Both the position numbers and the translations under genes were made by a program. Below the pieces are notes generated by a model. The model was not told the DNA's origin. It saw only the letters and a program-made list of their open reading frames with translations, and ran no database searches. A stretch of 58,377 nucleotides of DNA, taken from contig CAYNSB010000018.1 of the NCBI GenBank assembly GCA_964399625.1, positions 1 to 58,377 of the forward strand, written 5' to 3'. Numbering within the stretch: position 1 is the stretch's first letter; each line of letters opens with the position of its first letter. Shown in pieces: positions 54,478 to 58,377 of the stretch. The stretch comes from CAYNSB01 sp964399625. Its GTDB lineage: Bacteria; Planctomycetota; Phycisphaerae; Phycisphaerales; UBA1924.

Positions 54478-55662
54478 TCAGTACTCGAAGTTGGCAAAGG
54501 CGTTGGAGGTGGAGATGCCCACGCCGGCGGCGTTGATGATGGTGGCGGTGGAGTTTCCGGCGACGATGGTGTAGTTGGTCGTGTTGCTGGCGCAGGTGTT
54601 GCGGAGGATGACGTTGCCCGCGGCGTCGACATCGATGCCGCGGTCGTTGTTTGTGCAGTTGTTGCCCTCGATGCGATTGTCCCAATTGGTGGCGTGGATG
54701 CCCGCGCCATCGGCCGCGCCGTTTCCGTTCTGCCGGGTGACGTTGTCGAGGATGAAGCAGCCGTACGTGCACTTGATGCCATCGCCATCGTTACCGCCCG
54801 CACTGCAGTGGGTCACCAACGACCCTAAATCGACGACGATGCCATCGCCCCCGTTGAAGCTCGCGGTGCAGCCACGGACGACCGATTGCGAGCTCGTGAA
54901 AATCCCGAAGCTGGTGTTGCCGTACGCCGTGGAATCTTCCAGCGTGCAGGAGAATTGGGTCAAGAGGCCGATGCCCGTGTTGTTTAGGGCGGCGCAGTTC
55001 TTCAGCGTGGACGCCTCGGAGGCCACGAATCCTCCGTCGCTGCAGCTTCGTGCGGTGCATCGCTCGGCGACGGTGCCGCGCCCGAACGAGAAGCCCTTGG
55101 TGCAATTGATGGCGATGCAATCGTGCACAATGGAGGAGGGTCCGGTGGCGAGTCCTGTGCTGGCGATATCGGCGAGGGTGAGGTTCTCGACGGTCGCGCC
55201 CTGCGGCGGCGTGACGAGCGATGTTGGGGCGAGATCCACGCCGTTCGCGCCGGATACATGCCCGTTGCGGAGCGTGATGTTTTTGGCGCCGCTGAGCGTG
55301 ATGCTGATGGCGGGGAGTGAGGAGAAGTTGGAGAGCCAGAAGCCGCCCAGGTCGATGGAGACGTTGGACGAGGCGATCTCGATGCCGATCTTGCCGGGGG
55401 GGAGGAGCTCATTTCTTGCCAGGACGTAGCTCCCGGGCGTGGAGATCTTGTACGTGCTTGGCGTGGCGTCGTTGTCGCCGGGGGTGTTCGTGCTGTTGAT
55501 GATGATGCGAGGATCGAGCTCGCTGAGCGTTTTGTACGTGGGGGCGATGGCGCCCGCGGGCGGGCTGAGCGGGCCCGCGGTGACGCGCGGGGCGAGCAGC
55601 ACGGCCGAGGTGATGAGCGAGGCGGAGAGAGCGAGTGAGGCGAGAAGGATGTGGCGGGGCAT
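54478..55662 (-). CDS. Exported right-handed parallel beta-helix protein (paralogue 2)
   Basis: 394 residues from the ATG at 55662, signal peptide MPRHILLASLALSASLITSA. N-terminal block GPLSPPAGAIAPTYKTLSEL, then a beta-helix with many short turns and Cys-rich edges (SIVHDCIAINCTKGF, GTVAERCTARSCSDG). Ends SNAFANFEY, a variant of the shared C-terminus. The 46 bases upstream of its ATG are identical to those upstream of copy 3, so both have the same leader and probably the same control. Confidence 0.8.
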   Translation of the reverse strand: MPRHILLASLALSASLITSAVLLAPRVTAGPLSPPAGAIAPTYKTLSELDPRIIINSTNTPGDNDATPSTYKISTPGSYVLARNELLPPGKIGIEIASSNVSIDLGGFWLSNFSSLPAISITLSGAKNITLRNGHVSGANGVDLAPTSLVTPPQGATVENLTLADIASTGLATGPSSIVHDCIAINCTKGFSFGRGTVAERCTARSCSDGGFVASEASTLKNCAALNNTGIGLLTQFSCTLEDSTAYGNTSFGIFTSSQSVVRGCTASFNGGDGIVVDLGSLVTHCSAGGNDGDGIKCTYGCFILDNVTRQNGNGAADGAGIHATNWDNRIEGNNCTNNDRGIDVDAAGNVILRNTCASNTTNYTIVAGNSTATIINAAGVGISTSNAFANFEY

Positions 55663-55708
55663 CGTGGCAACTCCGGCGCGAACGGGCGCGTGGGGACCAC
55701 GATAACGC
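55663..55708 (-). repeat. 46-bp identical upstream segment of beta-helix copies 2 and 3
   Basis: Identical to 57148-57193. It covers the leader next to each ATG and includes, on the minus strand, GCGTTATCGTGGTCCCCAC. Beyond it the two copies diverge quickly. Probable shared regulatory leader or junk of a recent duplication. The rest of 55709-55854 shows nothing else. Confidence 0.85.
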
Positions 55709-55854
55709 GGGCGGCCGAAGGCTCCAAGGGGACTTGCGGGTTCTGGGCGGCGATGCGCCACAAATCGCGCGTTCCGTTCGGCCGTGGTCGCGTCCGCGTG
55801 AAGATGGGCAAGGGACGCGGCGAGCGTGATCGTCGATGGGCGGCGGATGGCGGA

Positions 55855-57147
55855 TCAGTACGTGAAGTTTGCCCAGGGGTCGGTCGAGCCGACGCCGATG
55901 CCGCCCGCGTTCCCAGCGATGGGCGCGGAGTTGGGGGCGACGACGATCGGCCCGACCTTGTTGTTGATCACGATGTCCCAGTTGGTGGTGTTGCCGGTGC
56001 AGGAATTGCGGACGATGAGGTTGCCGGCGGCGTCGATATCGATGCCGCGATCGGCGCCCGAGCAGTTGTTGCCATCGATGCGGTTGTCGGCGCCCGTCGC
56101 GTGGATGCCCGCGCCGCCGGCGGCACCCCTGCCGTCCGCGGTGCACTGGTTCTCGCGGATCGCGCAACCTCCGCCAATGCGGATCCCGTCGTTGCCGTTG
56201 AGGCGTGTGGTGCAACGGAGCACGCTGCTGCCGTCTCCCACGGAGATGCCGTCGCCGTCGTTGCTGTACACGGAGCACTCGCTGACGGTGGTGCAGATGC
56301 CCGTGTTGATGCCATCGAGGATGTTGGTCTCGCACGAGCATCGCGTGATCGTGCTGCCGGTCTGCGCCGAGATGCCATAGGCGTCGTTGGAAAGCGCGGC
56401 GCAGTCGCTAACGCTGCTGGAAATGCCGACGGTGATGCCCGTCCCGACGTTGTTCGAGGCCGAGCAGTTGCTGACGGCGCTGCCGCCCGAGGCGTAGAGA
56501 CCACCGTTCCCATTGCCCGAGGCCGTGCAGTTGGACATGGTGCTGCCGACTCCGGCGTAGAGGCCAATGTTGCCGTTCCCCGAGGCGGTGCATCGCGAAA
56601 GGACGGTGCCCGGGAGCGTGCTCTGGATGCCGTTGCCGACGTTGCCCGAGGCGTGGACGTCGCTGACGAGCGCGTTGGAGGAGAGGGACAAGTTGAGCGC
56701 GATGCCGTTGTTGCCCCAATCGCGGACGGAACCGTTCTTGATGGTGATGTTGGGAGCGCTGATTACGGTGAGCACGATGCCGCTGAAGGAGCCCATGCCC
56801 GCGACGCCGGACAGATCGAAGCCGCCCAGATCGATGGTGACGCCGCCGGAGGCGATCTCGATGCCGTGCTTGCCGATGACGCCGGTGACGTTCCCGGTGA
56901 GGTAGTAGGAGCCGGGCTGGGTGATCTTGAAGAGGCTGGGGGAGGGGTCCCCGATCGGATCGCCCGGGGTGTTGGTGGCGTTGATCGCGATGCGGGGCTC
57001 GACTTCGGCGAGCGTCTTGTACGTCGAGGCGACGGGGCCGACCGGGGGCGAGAGAGGCCCGGCGGTGACGCGCGGGGCGAGCAGCGCGGCCGAGGTGATG
57101 AGCGAGGCGGAGAGAGCGAGCGAGGCGAGGAGGATGTGGCGGGGCAT
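55855..57147 (-). CDS. Exported right-handed parallel beta-helix protein (paralogue 3, mosaic)
   Basis: 430 residues from the ATG at 57147, the longest of the three. Signal peptide as in copy 2 (MPRHILLASLALSASLITSA), mature N-terminus as in copy 1 (GPLSPPVGPVASTYKTLAEV), C-terminus DPWANFTY as in copy 1. The beta-helix has about 14-15 regular turns of GNGNxGLYAxxGSxxSNCTAS type. This mix of parts suggests gene conversion. Divergent from clpB. Confidence 0.8.
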   Translation of the reverse strand: MPRHILLASLALSASLITSAALLAPRVTAGPLSPPVGPVASTYKTLAEVEPRIAINATNTPGDPIGDPSPSLFKITQPGSYYLTGNVTGVIGKHGIEIASGGVTIDLGGFDLSGVAGMGSFSGIVLTVISAPNITIKNGSVRDWGNNGIALNLSLSSNALVSDVHASGNVGNGIQSTLPGTVLSRCTASGNGNIGLYAGVGSTMSNCTASGNGNGGLYASGGSAVSNCSASNNVGTGITVGISSSVSDCAALSNDAYGISAQTGSTITRCSCETNILDGINTGICTTVSECSVYSNDGDGISVGDGSSVLRCTTRLNGNDGIRIGGGCAIRENQCTADGRGAAGGAGIHATGADNRIDGNNCSGADRGIDIDAAGNLIVRNSCTGNTTNWDIVINNKVGPIVVAPNSAPIAGNAGGIGVGSTDPWANFTY

Positions 57148-57193
57148 CGTGGCAACTCCGGCGCGAACGGGCGCGTGGGGACCACGATAACGC
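57148..57193 (-). repeat. 46-bp identical upstream segment (copy at paralogue 3)
   Basis: Second copy of the 55663-55708 segment, directly before the ATG at 57147. Confidence 0.85.
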
Positions 57194-57404
57194 AAAGGCC
57201 GCGGGGCTCCAAGCCTCTTGGCGCGCCGAACCAGGTTCGAATTTCACTCGGCTGGGAATGTCGAAACGGCAGCGTCGATCGACCGGGGCAGGGGTAGGGC
57301 GGCCCCACGCGTGAAGATGGGCGATTTTGACGCGCGGGCGTTGGCGCGCGGGTTGCAATCAGCGGGTATGGCGGGCGGCGCATCGGCCGCCAAGGAGTGT
57401 CCGT

Positions 57405-58377
57405 ATGCGTCCTGATCGGTTCACGACGATGGCTCAGCAGGTGATCGCGGAGGCGCAGGGCGAGGCGGCGTCGCGCGGGAACCCCGAGGTTGCCGGGCTG
57501 CATGTGCTGTGCGCGCTGCTGGCGGATCGATCGGGGCCCACGGCGTCGCTGCTGGGCAAGGCGGGCGTGGATGCCGCGCGCGTGGCGAGCATGGCGCAGG
57601 GTGAGTTGGCGCGTCTGCCCGGCGTGCAGGGGGGGTCGCCCGGCAGCGCGAAGCTGATGGAGATACTGACGCGCGCCGATGGCGAGGCGCGGAAGATGGG
57701 CGACGCGTACGTGAGCACGGAGCATCTGCTGCTGGCGCTCACGGAGGTGAACGGGGCGGGCTCGGCCAAGGACGTGCTGGGCGTGAACGCCGTCACGCGC
57801 AAGGCGGTGGAGCAGGCGATCAAGGCGATCCGCGCGGCGAGCGGCGTGGGCAGCGTGCAGGACCCGAATGCCGAGAGCAACTACGAGGCGCTCAAGAAGT
57901 ACGCGATCGACCTGACCGCCAAGGCCGGGAGCGGCAAGCTCGATCCTGTGATCGGTCGCGACGAGGAGATCCGTCGGTGCATGCAGGTGCTGAGCCGACG
58001 GACCAAGAACAACCCGGTGCTGATCGGTGAACCTGGAGTCGGAAAGACGGCGATCGCGGAGGGGCTTGCGCTGCGGATCGTCAACGGGGACTGCGCCGAG
58101 GGGATGCGCGACAAGAAGATCATGGCGCTGGACGTGGGGCAGTTGCTGGCGGGGGCGAAGTTTCGCGGCGAGTTCGAGGAGCGGCTCAAGGCTGTGCTGA
58201 GGGAGGTTCAGGCGAGCAACGGTCAGATCATCCTGTTCATCGACGAGCTGCACACGATCATCGGGGCGGGGGCGGCCGAGGGCGCGGTGAGCGCGGGCAA
58301 CCTGCTCAAGCCGGCGCTCGCGCGCGGCGAGCTGCGGTGCATCGGCGCGACGACGCTGGACGAGTACCGCAAGCACG
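57405..58377 (+). CDS. clpB: ATP-dependent chaperone ClpB (3' truncated by window)
   Basis: First 324 codons; the gene continues past the window. AAGGAG at 57392-57397 fits the ATG at 57405. The N-terminal Clp_N double repeat (RFTTMAQQVIAEAQGEAASR, EILTRADGEARKMGDAYVST) is followed by the first AAA domain: LDPVIGRDEEIRRCMQVLSR, Walker A GEPGVGKTAIAEGLA, Walker B ILFIDELHTIIGAG. ClpB disaggregates proteins with DnaK. The middle coiled-coil that separates ClpB from ClpC is not in view, but NNPVLIGEPGVGKT and DLTAKAGSGKLDPV fit ClpB best. No CIRCE element is visible in 57194-57404. Confidence 0.9.
   Translation, partial: MRPDRFTTMAQQVIAEAQGEAASRGNPEVAGLHVLCALLADRSGPTASLLGKAGVDAARVASMAQGELARLPGVQGGSPGSAKLMEILTRADGEARKMGDAYVSTEHLLLALTEVNGAGSAKDVLGVNAVTRKAVEQAIKAIRAASGVGSVQDPNAESNYEALKKYAIDLTAKAGSGKLDPVIGRDEEIRRCMQVLSRRTKNNPVLIGEPGVGKTAIAEGLALRIVNGDCAEGMRDKKIMALDVGQLLAGAKFRGEFEERLKAVLREVQASNGQIILFIDELHTIIGAGAAEGAVSAGNLLKPALARGELRCIGATTLDEYRKH

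Noticed and set aside
55651..57297. 548-codon plus-strand frame opposite beta-helix copy 3
   Set aside because: Val/Ala/Asp/Gly-rich antisense of a repetitive gene; the minus strand has signal peptide and solenoid repeats.

Overview
The window is GC-rich bacterial DNA, almost certainly from a planctomycete of the class Phycisphaerae. The strongest sign is a doubled C-terminal cysteine tag (the two halves read roughly CYANCDGSTGxPxLTAADF and the repeat ends FRAGCP) on four secreted proteins. This is the 'GC-type dockerin' anchor typical of Phycisphaerae. Other fitting signs are ECF sigma plus Ser/Thr kinase-TPR pairs, paired clpP genes, zinc-ribbon membrane proteins and right-handed beta-helix proteins. 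Starts were moved inward wherever a signal peptide, Shine-Dalgarno (SD) sequence or family N-terminus indicated it. Everything is read by eye; no search was run.

Layout. 1-5671: 3' end of atpA, a strong terminator, then three exported GC-dockerin proteins (Ig-like, seven-bladed propeller-like, six-fold repeat). 5681-11270: a c-di-AMP module (cdaA-ybbR) on the minus strand, divergent from an Nfu-like gene, mutY, a dolichyl-phosphate-type glycosyltransferase and a methyltransferase. 11277-16381 (minus): ECF sigma translationally coupled to a kinase-TPR protein, two DUF3568-like lipoproteins and a leucine-rich repeat protein. 16412-22045 (minus): acetyl-CoA synthetase, cupin, patatin lipoprotein, and two clpP genes separated by a four-helix-bundle gene bracketed by inverted 8-bp-period repeats. 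22409-28041: phosphoesterase, NlpC/P60-like protein, ArsR-type regulator with an aspartyl protease, SRPBCC protein, an orphan and a GNAT enzyme. 28045-34919: aconitase, small orphans (zinc ribbon, DUF4240), LysR regulator and S41 peptidase.

35044-42032 (plus): zinc-ribbon membrane protein, LolCE/LolD-type ABC exporter, alpha/beta hydrolase, fabD, proline-rich lipoprotein and fabG. 42039-44524: three LuxR-type regulators around an AT-rich region with operator-like palindromes. 44521-48277: small enzymes and lipoproteins, a fourth GC-dockerin protein and a DoxX protein. 48344-53373: lepA, then a visibly AT-richer SIR2-domain gene (probably acquired), an Imm53-like orphan immunity gene, small lipoproteins and a YjfB-like gene. 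53398-57147 (minus): three tandem beta-helix paralogues, one a mosaic of the other two. The window ends inside clpB.

Most distinctive signals: (1) a family of roughly four-unit repeats with an 8-bp period and consensus near CTTCGTSY at five places, twice inside genes and twice bracketing the four-helix-bundle gene; (2) cdaA with DLA in place of the DGA catalytic motif; (3) the mosaic beta-helix array; (4) the SIR2 and Imm53 accessory genes behind lepA; (5) the LuxR cluster with its palindromic intergenic region.
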